From Anaerozeibacter quisquiliarum (GTDB lineage Bacteria > Bacillota > Clostridia > Christensenellales > Aristaeellaceae), in the NCBI GenBank assembly GCA_051162045.1, contig JBISDI010000021.1: DNA of 64,000 bases, one strand, 5' to 3'. A model generated the notes under the pieces. That model saw only the letters and a program-made list of their open reading frames with translations, was not told the DNA's origin and did not search any database. Shown one piece after another: positions 1-8,289 of the stretch. A program made the translations under genes and the position numbers. Each line of letters opens with the position of its first letter. The first letter of the stretch is position 1.

Positions 1-113
1 TCTGGCTTTACCCCTACGAATAGTTTAGAGCCTATTTTTGAGCCTTTTGCGCGCCAATCGCGTGGACTTCCTGGTGCCCGGCCGGAATGTTTAGAGAAGC
101 GGGAGGTTTTTTT

Positions 114-758
114 ATGCCAGACAATGCCATCCAAGTCGTTGAGCTCAGCAAGCGATTTGGCCGCCATCCGGTGCTGGACGGCGTGACATTCGATATCCCC
201 AAGGGGCAGACGGTCGGACTGGTGGGCAACAACGGCTCCGGGAAGTCGGTGCTGCTCAAGTGCATGTGCGGATTGCTGATCCCCTCGTCGGGCACCGTGC
301 AAATCAACGGAAAGCAGTTGGGCAAGGACATCGGCACCGCGCCCGAGTTGGGCGCGGTGATCGAAGCGCCCGGTTTCCTCCCGCAGCGCAGCGGTTACGC
401 GAATTTGAAGGCGCTGTGGGGGCTGAACAAGCGCGTGCCGCTGACCGCCGTTCCCGAGGCCATGCGGCGCGTGGGGCTGGACCCTCATAACAAAAAGCGT
501 GTCGGCAAGTACTCCATGGGCATGAAGCAGCGGCTCGGCATCGCGCAGGCGCTGATGGAAAACCCCAGTATTTTGCTGCTCGATGAACCATTCAACGGCC
601 TGGATAAAAACGGCCTGAGGGATATGTACGCACTCTTACGCGAGCTGCGGGACTCGGGCATCACCGCGCTGATCGCCAGTCATAACCCGCTGGACATCGC
701 GGAGCTGTGCTCGACCGTATACGAAATCGACGCCGGGCGGCTTGCCCAGGTGCGTTGA
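114..758 (+). CDS. ABC transporter ATP-binding protein
   Basis: This 214-residue protein is a single ABC ATPase that would power an exporter or permease encoded elsewhere. Walker A reads GNNGSGKS near residue 40, the signature region is YSMGMKQRLG near 140, and Walker B is ILLLDEPFNGLD near 162. The layout resembles the bacitracin/BcrA or lantibiotic-immunity subfamily, which pairs with separate membrane proteins. I chose the ATG at 114 because GGGAGG lies just upstream; an in-frame ATG at 87 has no such site. No permease gene follows: the next 670 bases hold repeats and a broken transposase, so any partner lies before the window or has been lost. The substrate is unknown. Confidence 0.85.
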   Translation: MPDNAIQVVELSKRFGRHPVLDGVTFDIPKGQTVGLVGNNGSGKSVLLKCMCGLLIPSSGTVQINGKQLGKDIGTAPELGAVIEAPGFLPQRSGYANLKALWGLNKRVPLTAVPEAMRRVGLDPHNKKRVGKYSMGMKQRLGIAQALMENPSILLLDEPFNGLDKNGLRDMYALLRELRDSGITALIASHNPLDIAELCSTVYEIDAGRLAQVR

Positions 759-767
759 CACGGTTTT

Positions 768-1360
768 TGTTAAATTTCGCCTCAAATGATACGCTTCAGG
801 CCCCTGCCGTGTCATTACATAGAGAGAGGGTGCCGCAATGCCGAAGCGATATGCGCCATTGCTTGTTTGGCTGGAGGGGAGGGAATGACAATCAAACTGA
901 CCTGGCCCCGGCCGAACGGACGACTCCAGAGTGTGGTAGAATAAGACACACGGAGGAGATGTACCTATGGGCAGGAAAAGCGAGTTCAGCCGGGAGGAGA
1001 AGATCGCCGCGGTACGGCTCGACGGATGGAGGCCGGACGGTACTGAGCGTGGCGAACGAGTACGGGGTTCACGAGAACACGATTATGAAGTGGAAACCGT
1101 ACCCCTGTCGAATTTGAGCATGACCTCATGAGCCTGGTTCCCGCATCTTGACGGCCTCGTTCCCGCACCACGCTTTCGCCTGTCCGGATCCTCGCGACCA
1201 GATCAGAAGACGGAGCGCCCCGGTTCTGTCGGTTGGATATCGGGCGCATGACGTGCGATCCGTTGGTGGTGCGGGAGGCGGAACCCAGATAAATTGTTAA
1301 ATTTAGGATCAAGTGATACATTTTGGGTGGTTGCTGTGTCATTATATAATAGAGAGAAGA
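768..1360. repeat. Direct imperfect 60-base repeats flanking transposase debris
   Basis: Two similar stretches lie in the same orientation at about 768-829 and 1294-1357. Both begin TGTTAAATTT, share TCAA(A/G)TGATAC, and end with a TGTCATTA(C/T)ATA element and AGAGAG. About 465 bases lie between them, including the transposase remnant at 967-1117 and a segment with two GTTCCCGCA copies. The arrangement looks like the ends of IS elements of the kind found upstream of IS21-type istA genes, but the family assignment is only from memory of such ends. No intact transposase is present. There is no other gene between 759 and 1426. Confidence 0.5.
967..1117 (+). pseudogene. IS3-family OrfA-like transposase remnant (frameshifted)
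   Basis: An ATG at 967 with GGAGG upstream opens MGRKSEFSREEKIAAVRL, a typical start of the helix-turn-helix OrfA protein of IS3-type transposases. The reading then breaks: the continuation DGGRTVLSVANEYGVHENT followed by IMKW, which is the expected HTH segment, lies in another frame after about base 1020 and stops at 1117. Intact OrfA proteins are about 90-100 residues and are followed by an OrfB integrase, which is absent here. The piece is therefore a dead fragment. It sits between the two 60-base repeats. Confidence 0.6.
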
Positions 1361-1426
1361 ATGCGTGGGTACGGACGGCGCGCCGTGGATGCGGCCACGC
1401 CACGCGTTGCCAAGAGGGGTGTCTAC

Positions 1427-3481
1427 ATGATGAAACGATGGATGCTGCTGGCGCTGGCGCTGGTGCTGGCTTTGTCCCCGGTGCCCGGCTGGGCCGAGCC
1501 GGGGGGGGCCGAGCCCGCCGTTCGGGCGATCCGGCTGAATCGCTCTGCGGCTAAGCTGTTCGCGGGCACGCAGATCACCCTGAGCGCCGCCGTCTCGCCG
1601 TCCGGCGCGAAGGTGACCTGGACGAGCGGGAACGAGGCGGTGGCTGCGGTGGACGAGAAGGGCGCGGTGACCGGGCGCGCGCCCGGCAGCGCCTGGATCA
1701 CGGCCGCGGCGGGCAGCGGCGCCGGGCAAAAGTCGGCGCGCTGCATGGTGACCGTCAAGGCCGCGCCGGTTCAGTCGTTCCGGCTGGATCATCAGGAGAT
1801 CGCGCTGGGCGTGGGCGAGACCTTCCAGCTGTCCGGGGCGAGCTTCTTGCCCGCCTACGCCTACAACAAGTCGCTCGCCTGGTCGAGCCAGAACCCCACC
1901 ACCGCCAGCGTCGATCCCGCGACCGGTCTCGTCAGGGGCGTCAACCCCGCCAAGACCCGGATCGTGGCCCGGTCGCACAACGGCAAGACCGCCGTGTGCG
2001 TGGTGAAGGTGACGGGCGATCCGCGCGCGCTGGCCGTCAAGCTCAACGTGACGGCCAAGGTGCTGGCCGCGAACCGCTCGTTCCAACTGAAGGCGACCGT
2101 GGTGCCCGCGTCCTCGCCGGCCGAAGACCATGCGATCAGCTGGGAGAGCTCCGATCCGCGGATCGCCACCGTAGACGAGCAGGGACGCGTGACGGCGGGC
2201 GGGAAGAGCGGCCGATGCAAGATCACCGCCACCAGCGGCAACGGGCGCGTCGCCGCCTGCCAGATCACCGTGAAGGCGATCGCCGCCCAGTCGATCTCGT
2301 TGCCCATGCAGCGCAGCATGGAGGTCGGCGAAGTGGCCATGCTGCCATACAGCCTCAAGCCCGCGAACGCCAGCAGCGCGGTTGCGTGGACGAGCAGCGA
2401 CCCGACGGTGGCGACGGTCGAGGCGGCCGATGCGGCGGGCAAGGTGACCGCGCTGTCGAAGGGCACCACCACGATCACCGCCACCGCGGGCGCGGCGAAG
2501 GCCACCTGTCTCGTGCGCGTCGGCATGGGGAAGGAAGGGCGGCTCGTGACCATCACCGCGACCGGCGATATCACGATCGGCGGCGACCCGCGCCCGCATC
2601 AAGTGGCGCCCGCGACCGAACGGTACTACGACGGTCTGTACGCCAAGTACAAGGGCGACTTCCTCGGGGAGCTGAAGGGTGCGTTCAATGCGGATCACGA
2701 GGTCACGCTGGTCAACCTGGAGAGCAACCTGAGCACCGCGACGCGGTACGCCTCCAAAAGCTACGTGTTCCGGGGCAAGCCGGCCTACGCCGATATCCTG
2801 CTCCGCGCGGGCGTGGACGTCGTGGGCCACGCCAACAACCACTCGATGGATCTGGGCGCGGTCGGCGCGCGCGACACCCGCAGCGCCGTCACGGCGCACA
2901 ACATGCGGTACGCGTCCGGAGGCACCCAAGCGATCGTGGACGTGAACGGCGTCCGGGTGGGCCTTCTGGCGTTCAACGCGCTGAACGCGCGCTCGCTGCC
3001 GACGTCGGCCAAGAATATGATCGCGCAGCTGAACAAAACGTGCGGCCTGGTGGTGGTGTCGTTCCACTGGGGCAAGGAGTGGGTGTACGGCGCTTCGCCC
3101 GCGCAGCGCAACATCGGCCGCGCGGCGGTGCTGGCCGGGGCCGACCTGGTCGTGGGCCACCACTCGCATGTGGTCAGCGGCGTGGAGAAGTACAAGGGCA
3201 AGTACATCGCCTACGGCCTGGGCACGCTGTCGTCGGCCATCCTGACGCCCAACGACATGGACAACATCGTGTTCCAGCAGACCTTCCGGGTCGGGTCGGA
3301 CCCCGGCCAGGTCGAGGAGGAATCGGTCAAGCTGATCGCCTGCTCGACGAGCAGCAACCCCAAGGTCAACGACGCCCGCACCCAGCGCCTGTCGGGCACG
3401 GCGCGCGCAGGGGTGCTGGGCAAGGTCAAGAAGTATAGCGCGCCGTTTAGCCAGACGCTGCCGGACAGCGCGTTCGAATAG
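1427..3481 (+). CDS. Secreted BIG2-repeat protein with CapA-like phosphatase domain
   Basis: The 684-residue product starts with a signal peptide (MMKR, hydrophobic stretch, cleavage likely after GWA near residue 23). Four bacterial Ig-like BIG2 repeats follow at about 32-110, 113-195, 197-283 and 284-366, each with a WxSxxPxxAxVD-type core. Residues about 372-620 form a CapA/PgsA-type domain of the calcineurin-like metallophosphatase fold, with TATGDITIGG, VNLESNLS, GHANNHSMD and GHHSHV as likely metal-binding segments. CapA proteins are linked to poly-gamma-glutamate or envelope polymer metabolism. The BIG2 repeats suggest display at the cell surface. The start at 1427 follows GAGGGGTG and directly precedes the signal peptide. 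The exact substrate is unknown. Confidence 0.85.
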   Translation: MMKRWMLLALALVLALSPVPGWAEPGGAEPAVRAIRLNRSAAKLFAGTQITLSAAVSPSGAKVTWTSGNEAVAAVDEKGAVTGRAPGSAWITAAAGSGAGQKSARCMVTVKAAPVQSFRLDHQEIALGVGETFQLSGASFLPAYAYNKSLAWSSQNPTTASVDPATGLVRGVNPAKTRIVARSHNGKTAVCVVKVTGDPRALAVKLNVTAKVLAANRSFQLKATVVPASSPAEDHAISWESSDPRIATVDEQGRVTAGGKSGRCKITATSGNGRVAACQITVKAIAAQSISLPMQRSMEVGEVAMLPYSLKPANASSAVAWTSSDPTVATVEAADAAGKVTALSKGTTTITATAGAAKATCLVRVGMGKEGRLVTITATGDITIGGDPRPHQVAPATERYYDGLYAKYKGDFLGELKGAFNADHEVTLVNLESNLSTATRYASKSYVFRGKPAYADILLRAGVDVVGHANNHSMDLGAVGARDTRSAVTAHNMRYASGGTQAIVDVNGVRVGLLAFNALNARSLPTSAKNMIAQLNKTCGLVVVSFHWGKEWVYGASPAQRNIGRAAVLAGADLVVGHHSHVVSGVEKYKGKYIAYGLGTLSSAILTPNDMDNIVFQQTFRVGSDPGQVEEESVKLIACSTSSNPKVNDARTQRLSGTARAGVLGKVKKYSAPFSQTLPDSAFE

Positions 3482-3526
3482 GGCATGAATGAAGGTTTAT
3501 ACCGTCAGCAATGGGAGGGGATCCGC

Positions 3527-4294
3527 GTGGGCCGTTCGTTTGAAGAGTTGTTTGGGGAAGTTGTGGGGCGGGGCGCCCAGGCCACCGTGTACGCGCGGGA
3601 TGATTACGCGGTCAAGCTGTACCGCGAAGGCTATCCGAAGTGTAACGTGTTTTCCGAAGCGTACATCATGGCGAACCTGGAGCGGGAGCATTTCCCCGGC
3701 CCGAGGGTGTACGAGGTGCTGCTCGTAGACGGGCGCTACGGCATCCGCATGGATCGGGTGAAGGGCGAAGTGTTGTCGGGGGCGGTGACCGACCCGGCCA
3801 GGCGCAAGCAGGCGATGGATGCGCTGGTGGACCTCCAATGCCGTCTGCAGCGCAGCGTCAACGCCGGTACATGGGCGCCGGACATCAAGGCGCGCTTTCG
3901 GAACGACCTTGAGCGCAACGACAGGCTCTCAGGCGAGCTCAAGCGGCGGCTGCTTGCGGATCTCGACGTGTTGCCGGACGGTCGGGCGCTGTGCCACTGC
4001 GACTTTCACGCCGACAACGTCTTCTTTGACGGGACGACGTACACGATCATCGACCTGCTGCAAATCTGCAAGGGCGATCCGGCGGCGGACGCCGCCTGTT
4101 CCTACGTATCGTACGGCTTTGCGTCGCGGGAGCTCGCCGAGTATTACCTGGACCGGTACTGCCAGGTTTCCGGCATCCCCCGCGGTCATGTGTTCCGGTG
4201 GATTCCGCCGTACGCCGGCACGCTGCTGGGGCAGGTACCCGAAGCCTACACGCCGATCATAGAGGGGCACATCCGCATGAACGAAGCCCGGTGA
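3527..4294 (+). CDS. APH-like (aminoglycoside/choline kinase fold) phosphotransferase
   Basis: The 255-residue protein has the small-molecule kinase fold. GRGAQATVY near residue 14 is a glycine-rich loop, AVKLY carries the likely ATP lysine, CHCDFHADNVFF is the catalytic loop (HxDxxxxN), and IIDLLQICKGDPAAD is the metal-binding segment. Relatives phosphorylate aminoglycosides, choline, thiamine or sugars, so resistance should not be assumed. GTG at 3527 is preferred because GGGAGGGG lies six bases upstream; an ATG at 3485 is in frame but lacks a clear site. The gene follows the CapA-like gene by 45 bases in the same direction and may be cotranscribed with it. Confidence 0.75.
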   Translation: MGRSFEELFGEVVGRGAQATVYARDDYAVKLYREGYPKCNVFSEAYIMANLEREHFPGPRVYEVLLVDGRYGIRMDRVKGEVLSGAVTDPARRKQAMDALVDLQCRLQRSVNAGTWAPDIKARFRNDLERNDRLSGELKRRLLADLDVLPDGRALCHCDFHADNVFFDGTTYTIIDLLQICKGDPAADAACSYVSYGFASRELAEYYLDRYCQVSGIPRGHVFRWIPPYAGTLLGQVPEAYTPIIEGHIRMNEAR

Positions 4295-4337
4295 TATGGC
4301 GCGGGGGCTGTAGCTTAGGGCGCGCGCCCCTCTTTGG

Positions 4338-4384
4338 CTCCCTCTGACGCGTCCGTCCGGAGGATGGGCCGTCAGAGAGAGGAG
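4338..4384. terminator. Inverted repeat between convergent genes
   Basis: CTCTGACG near 4339 pairs with CGTCAGAG near 4371 in the gap between two convergent genes. There is no T tract, so termination is only inferred from position. Confidence 0.3.
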
Positions 4385-4437
4385 AGGGAGGGCCGCGGCG
4401 CGCTTTCTTTGCGCCACAGAGTCCGTTTCGTAGCGGT

Positions 4438-5376
4438 TCAGCCGATTTGCCGGATCACCGTTCCGGTTTGGCCTGCGATGCCCTGCGCCGCCTTTTCCAG
4501 CAGCGTAATCAGCGCGTAGCGCCGGGGGGCGCTCTCGGCAAAGTCGAGCGCGGCCTGCACCTTGGGGAGCATCGAGCCGGGCGCGAACTGGTTGTCCGCG
4601 ATGTGCTTGCGCGCCTCGTCGGGCGTCATTTCGCTGAGCCACCGCTGGTCGGGCTTGCCGAAGTTGACGGCCACCTTTTCCACGGCGGTCAGAATGATCA
4701 GGCAGTCGGCGTCCAGCATCTTGGCCATGCAGCAGGACGCGAGGTCCTTGTCGATGACCGCGCCGACGCCCTTCAGATGGTGGCCCTGGGCGATCACCGG
4801 AATGCCGCCGCCGCCCGCCGCGATGACCACCTGGCCGGCCGCGATCAGGTCGCGCACGGTGTCGATCTCCACGATCTCCAAGGGCTTCGGCGAAGCCACC
4901 ACGCGGCGGTAGCCGCGCCCGGCGTCCTCGACCATCGTGAAGCCCTTTTCCGCGGCGAGCCGGTCGGCCTCCGCCTTGGTCATGAACGCGCCGATCGGCT
5001 TGGTCGGCTTCAAAAACGCCGGGTCCTCGGGATCGACGCGCACCTGCGTCAGCACGGTCGAGACCGGCTTTTTGATTCCGCGCTCGAGCAACTCTGCCCT
5101 GAGCGCGTTTTGCAAATCGTAGCCGATGTAGCCCTGGCTCATCGCCACGCACACCGACAGCGGCGCGAGCGGCTCGCCGTGCGCGCGGCTATACTCGGCC
5201 ATTGCGTTCTGGATCAAGCCCACCTGCGGGCCGTTGCCGTGCGAGATGATGACCTCGTGGCCCTGCTCGATCAAGCCCGCGATCGTCTTGGCGGTGCGCT
5301 TGACGGCGATCATCTGCTCGGGCAGGTTACTGCCCAGCGCGTTGCCGCCCAGCGCGATCACGATTTTCTGGCCCAT
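4438..5376 (-). CDS. arcC: Carbamate kinase
   Basis: The 312-residue product is a carbamate kinase (ATP + carbamate <-> carbamoyl phosphate + ADP), usually run in the ATP-making direction. It starts MGQKIVIALGGNALGS and carries SHGNGPQVGL and AAGGGGIPV, hallmarks of this amino acid kinase family, at the usual length of about 310. The start at 5376 has GGAGG eight bases upstream; an ATG 15 bases earlier is in frame but has no site. There is no arginine deiminase here: the neighbours are ygeW, ygeY and ygeX, as around E. coli yqeA. It probably converts carbamoyl phosphate made by YgeW into ATP. A 324-base gap separates it from ygeW, so it may be transcribed separately. Confidence 0.93.
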   Translation of the reverse strand: MGQKIVIALGGNALGSNLPEQMIAVKRTAKTIAGLIEQGHEVIISHGNGPQVGLIQNAMAEYSRAHGEPLAPLSVCVAMSQGYIGYDLQNALRAELLERGIKKPVSTVLTQVRVDPEDPAFLKPTKPIGAFMTKAEADRLAAEKGFTMVEDAGRGYRRVVASPKPLEIVEIDTVRDLIAAGQVVIAAGGGGIPVIAQGHHLKGVGAVIDKDLASCCMAKMLDADCLIILTAVEKVAVNFGKPDQRWLSEMTPDEARKHIADNQFAPGSMLPKVQAALDFAESAPRRYALITLLEKAAQGIAGQTGTVIRQIG

Positions 5377-5700
5377 GTGGTTTTCCTCCATTCAATACAC
5401 AGGGAGGCTGCCGATTTGTGGCGACAGCCCCCTTTTTGGTCAGGATGTTTTACGCGGCGGGGACTCGCTCCCTGCGGTCGCATCGGGGACGGCCGCGCCG
5501 CCGCGGAACAAAACCGGCCGCGCGTTCCCCGTGCCCGGGAACGGGATACGGCGCGGGGATTGCGCGGGAGACGTTGGGGCTCCTCGCTCAATTCGCAATG
5601 GCCGCTCCGGCCGCTTCGCCGGCCACTGGCCGCGCCCCTGCGCACCCCCCAGCCACGCCAAAGGGCTTTGCCCTCCGGACTTTTCACCGTTCACGCGGGG
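5377..5700. other. Intergenic gap between ygeW and arcC
   Basis: This GC-rich stretch has no convincing gene. It holds GGGAGGCTG pairing with CAGCCCCC followed by five T's on the + strand (5401-5436), facing against the flanking genes, and a perfect CGTTCCC/GGGAACG hairpin near 5523-5543. I found no clear promoter for arcC in it. Confidence 0.4.
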
Positions 5701-6894
5701 TTAGGCGTTCCAGCGCTTCTCGGCGGCCTTTTCCAGCTCTCCCAGCTTCTTGGCGGGGTTCTTGACCTTCGCCAGGAAGATCATCGCGGCGATGATGTAG
5801 GGCTTGAACGAGGCTTCCTTATACAGCGGGGTGCGGTAGCGGTCGAACACGCTCGCCTCGACCTCGCCCTCCTTGCAATTGACGCCTGAGATATCCGCCG
5901 GCAGGCAGTGCAGGTACAGCGCCTTGCCGTCACGGGTCAGCTTCATCATGTCCTCGGTGCATTCCCAGTCCTTATGCTCCGCGTTCTGCTTGAGCAGTTC
6001 CTTCTCCAGCGCCTTAATCCCGTCGCTGTCGCCATTGCCGTACAGCTCGGTGCGCTTCTCCATCGCGGCGAACGGCGCCCAACTCTTGGGGTACACGATG
6101 TCGGCGTCCTTGAACGCCTCCGCCATACTGTTCGTGCGCTTGAAGCTGCCGCCCGACTTCTTCGCGTTCCGCTTCGCGACTTCCTCAACCTCCGGCATGA
6201 CCTCGTACCCCTCGGGATGCGCCAGCACCACGTCCGCCCCGAAGCGGGTCAAGAGGCCGATGATGCCCTGCGGCACCGACAGCGGCTTGCCGTACGACGG
6301 CGAGTAGGCCCAGCTCATCGCGACCTTCTTACCCTTGAGGTTCTCGACGCCGCCGAAGTGCTCGATCAGGTGCAGCGCGTCCGCCATGGCTTGGGTGGGA
6401 TGGTCGATGTCGCACTGCAGGTTGACCAGCGTAGGTTTCTGCTCGAGCACGCCGTCCTCATGGCCCTGCGTCACCGCGTCCACGACCTCGTGCATGTAGG
6501 CATTGCCCTTGCCGATGTACATGTCGTCGCGGATGCCGATCACGTCGGCCATGAACGAGATCATGTTGGCGGTCTCGCGCACGGTCTCGCCGTGGGCGAT
6601 TTGGCTCTTGCCCTCATCCAGGTCGGATACGGTCAGGCCCAGCAGGTTGCACGCCGAGGCGAACGAGAAGCGGGTGCGCGTCGAGTTGTCGCGAAACAGC
6701 GATACGCCCAGGCCGCTATCGAAGATCTTGGTGGAGATGTTGCGTTCGCGCAGGTCGCGCAGCGCGTTCGCCACGGTGAACACCGCCTGGATCTCGTCGT
6801 CCGACTTTTCCCAGGTGAGGAAGAAATCGCCGTCGTACATACCCTTGGCATCCAGCTTCTTCAGGGTATCGAGGTACTTGTTCAGCTTGCTCAT
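5701..6894 (-). CDS. ygeW: Knotted carbamoyltransferase YgeW
   Basis: The 397-residue protein belongs to the aspartate/ornithine carbamoyltransferase superfamily. The carbamoyl phosphate loop is FRDNSTRTRFSFASA near residue 70 (STRTR core), with HPTQAMAD near 190 and LYLHCLPADISG near 340. The length and the FRDNSTRTRF form match the YgeW group, whose natural substrate is not firmly established. In anaerobic purine-degradation clusters it is found with YgeX, YgeY and a carbamate kinase, exactly as here. My inference is that it phosphorolyses a ureido compound to give carbamoyl phosphate for ArcC and a free amine. It is third in the leftward ygeX-ygeY-ygeW order, after a 160-base gap containing a GC-rich repeat. 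Confidence 0.92.
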   Translation of the reverse strand: MSKLNKYLDTLKKLDAKGMYDGDFFLTWEKSDDEIQAVFTVANALRDLRERNISTKIFDSGLGVSLFRDNSTRTRFSFASACNLLGLTVSDLDEGKSQIAHGETVRETANMISFMADVIGIRDDMYIGKGNAYMHEVVDAVTQGHEDGVLEQKPTLVNLQCDIDHPTQAMADALHLIEHFGGVENLKGKKVAMSWAYSPSYGKPLSVPQGIIGLLTRFGADVVLAHPEGYEVMPEVEEVAKRNAKKSGGSFKRTNSMAEAFKDADIVYPKSWAPFAAMEKRTELYGNGDSDGIKALEKELLKQNAEHKDWECTEDMMKLTRDGKALYLHCLPADISGVNCKEGEVEASVFDRYRTPLYKEASFKPYIIAAMIFLAKVKNPAKKLGELEKAAEKRWNA

Positions 6895-6949
6895 GGTGGG
6901 TGTGCTCCTTCACTGTTTTGTTGTCTTCGTGTCGCGGTCAGCCCATCCC

Positions 6950-7052
6950 ATTCCCCATTCCCCTCCTAGGAGGGGTGCCCGCGGGCGGGGTGGTGGCCCC
7001 GGGAGGGGTGCCAGAGGGCGGGGTGGTGGCCCCTTGGAGGGAGGGGAATGGG
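6950..7052. repeat. GC-rich palindromic repeat (family A) with internal duplication
   Basis: The element is bounded by CCATTCCCCTCC and GGAGGGGAATGGG. Inside, a block of about 32 bases (GGAGGGGTGCC, then GGGCGGGGTGGTGGCCCC) occurs twice in tandem. The same family recurs at 14675-15094, with small palindromic relatives at 22537 and 32716. It lies between ygeY and ygeW and could form a strong hairpin in the shared transcript. Confidence 0.7.
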
Positions 7053-7057
7053 ACGGC

Positions 7058-8251
7058 CTATTTCACGTACAGCGTGGGCATCGCGGCATAGACCGCGGCG
7101 CACTTGACGAGGTCCTGCTTCCAGGTCTTCTCATTGGGCGCGTGGGCCTGCGCCTCCTTGCCGGGGCCGAAGCCGATGCAGGGGATGCCGTAGCGGCCCA
7201 TGATCGACACGCCGTTGGTCGAGAACGTCCACTTGTCCACCTTGGGCTCGCCGTACATGCCCTTGAACGCCTCGACCATCGCCAGCGTCGCCGGGTGGTC
7301 CTCCGGGATGACCCAGGTCGGAAAGTAGCAGTCGGTGGGGTAGGTGAGGCCCGTCCAGGACGGACGGTCGTACTTGTACATCGACACGACCGCGCCGTAC
7401 TTCTTCGCCGAGGGCAGGTTCCTGATTTCCTCGAGCGCCATCTCGTAGGTCTCGCCAAAGGTCAGCCGGCGGTCGAGCGACACCGAGCAGCTGTCGGCCA
7501 CCGCGCAGCGGCTGGGCGAGGTGTAGAAGATTTCGCTGGTCGTCACGGTGCCCTTGCCGAGGAAGGGATCGACGTGCAGGTGGTTGTTGAGCTCTTTGAC
7601 CTCCATGAGGATTTCGGCCATCTTGTAGATGGCGTTGTCGCCGCGCTCGGGGGCGCTGCCGTGGCAGGACACGCCCTTGACGTCCACGCGGATTTCCATG
7701 CGCCCGCGCTGCCCCCGGTAGATGTTGCCGTCGGTCGGCTCGGTGATGACCACGAACTCCGGCTTGATCTTGTCTTCATTGATGATGTACTGCCAGCACA
7801 GCCCGTCGCAGTCTTCCTCCTGCACGGTGCCGGTCACGAGCACGGTGTATTTATCGCTCAAAAGCCCTAAGTCCTTCATGATCTTCGCGCCGTAAACGCC
7901 CGACACGATGCCGCCCAGCTGGTCGGAGGCGCCGCGCCCGCCGATCTCGGTCTCGGTCTCGAAGCCCTCGTAGGGATCGAACGTCCAGTTGTCGCGGTTG
8001 CCGATGCCCACGGTGTCGATGTGCGCGTCGTAGGCGATCAGCTTCGCTCCGTGTCCCATGTAGCCCAGCACATTGCCCATCGAATCGATCTCGACCTTGT
8101 CGAACCCGACCGACTTCATCTCCTCGGCGATGCGGCGGATGACGCCCTCCTCGCCGCAGCTCTCGCCCGGAATTTGCACCAGGTCGCGCAGAAACTTGGT
8201 CATCGCCGGCTCATGGCCCTCGGCCGCCGCCTTGATCTTCTGGAAATCCAT
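7058..8251 (-). CDS. ygeY: M20-family hydrolase YgeY
   Basis: The 397-residue protein is an M20 metallopeptidase-like hydrolase of the YgeY type (named a putative selenium metabolism hydrolase in some annotations). AYDAHIDTVG near residue 80 contains the metal-binding HxD, and GGRGASDQLGGIVSG, VQEEDCDG and EPTDGNIYRGQRG follow in the expected order. Family members hydrolyse amide bonds of small molecules with two zinc ions. Between ygeX and ygeW it probably opens an intermediate between the purine ring and diaminopropionate. The start at 8251 follows AAGGGGCG; an upstream ATG at 8317 lies inside ygeX and was rejected. The spacing to ygeX is 38 bases. Confidence 0.9.
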   Translation of the reverse strand: MDFQKIKAAAEGHEPAMTKFLRDLVQIPGESCGEEGVIRRIAEEMKSVGFDKVEIDSMGNVLGYMGHGAKLIAYDAHIDTVGIGNRDNWTFDPYEGFETETEIGGRGASDQLGGIVSGVYGAKIMKDLGLLSDKYTVLVTGTVQEEDCDGLCWQYIINEDKIKPEFVVITEPTDGNIYRGQRGRMEIRVDVKGVSCHGSAPERGDNAIYKMAEILMEVKELNNHLHVDPFLGKGTVTTSEIFYTSPSRCAVADSCSVSLDRRLTFGETYEMALEEIRNLPSAKKYGAVVSMYKYDRPSWTGLTYPTDCYFPTWVIPEDHPATLAMVEAFKGMYGEPKVDKWTFSTNGVSIMGRYGIPCIGFGPGKEAQAHAPNEKTWKQDLVKCAAVYAAMPTLYVK

Positions 8252-8289
8252 CGTGAAACGCCCCTTTCGCCCATAGGAATGATTGAATC

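Noticed and set aside
986..3169. Long open frame on the minus strand opposite the CapA-like gene
   Set aside because: It is antisense to a gene with clear domains; its composition (Arg, His, Gly and Ala rich, no motif) is the usual by-product of high GC coding DNA.
3485..4294. Aminoglycoside resistance gene
   Set aside because: The kinase fold is shared by many metabolic enzymes; nothing in the sequence or neighbourhood indicates resistance.
4438..6894. Arginine deiminase pathway (arcABC) reading of the carbamoyltransferase and carbamate kinase
   Set aside because: There is no arcA or arginine antiporter, and the carbamoyltransferase has the length and sequence of YgeW rather than ornithine carbamoyltransferase.
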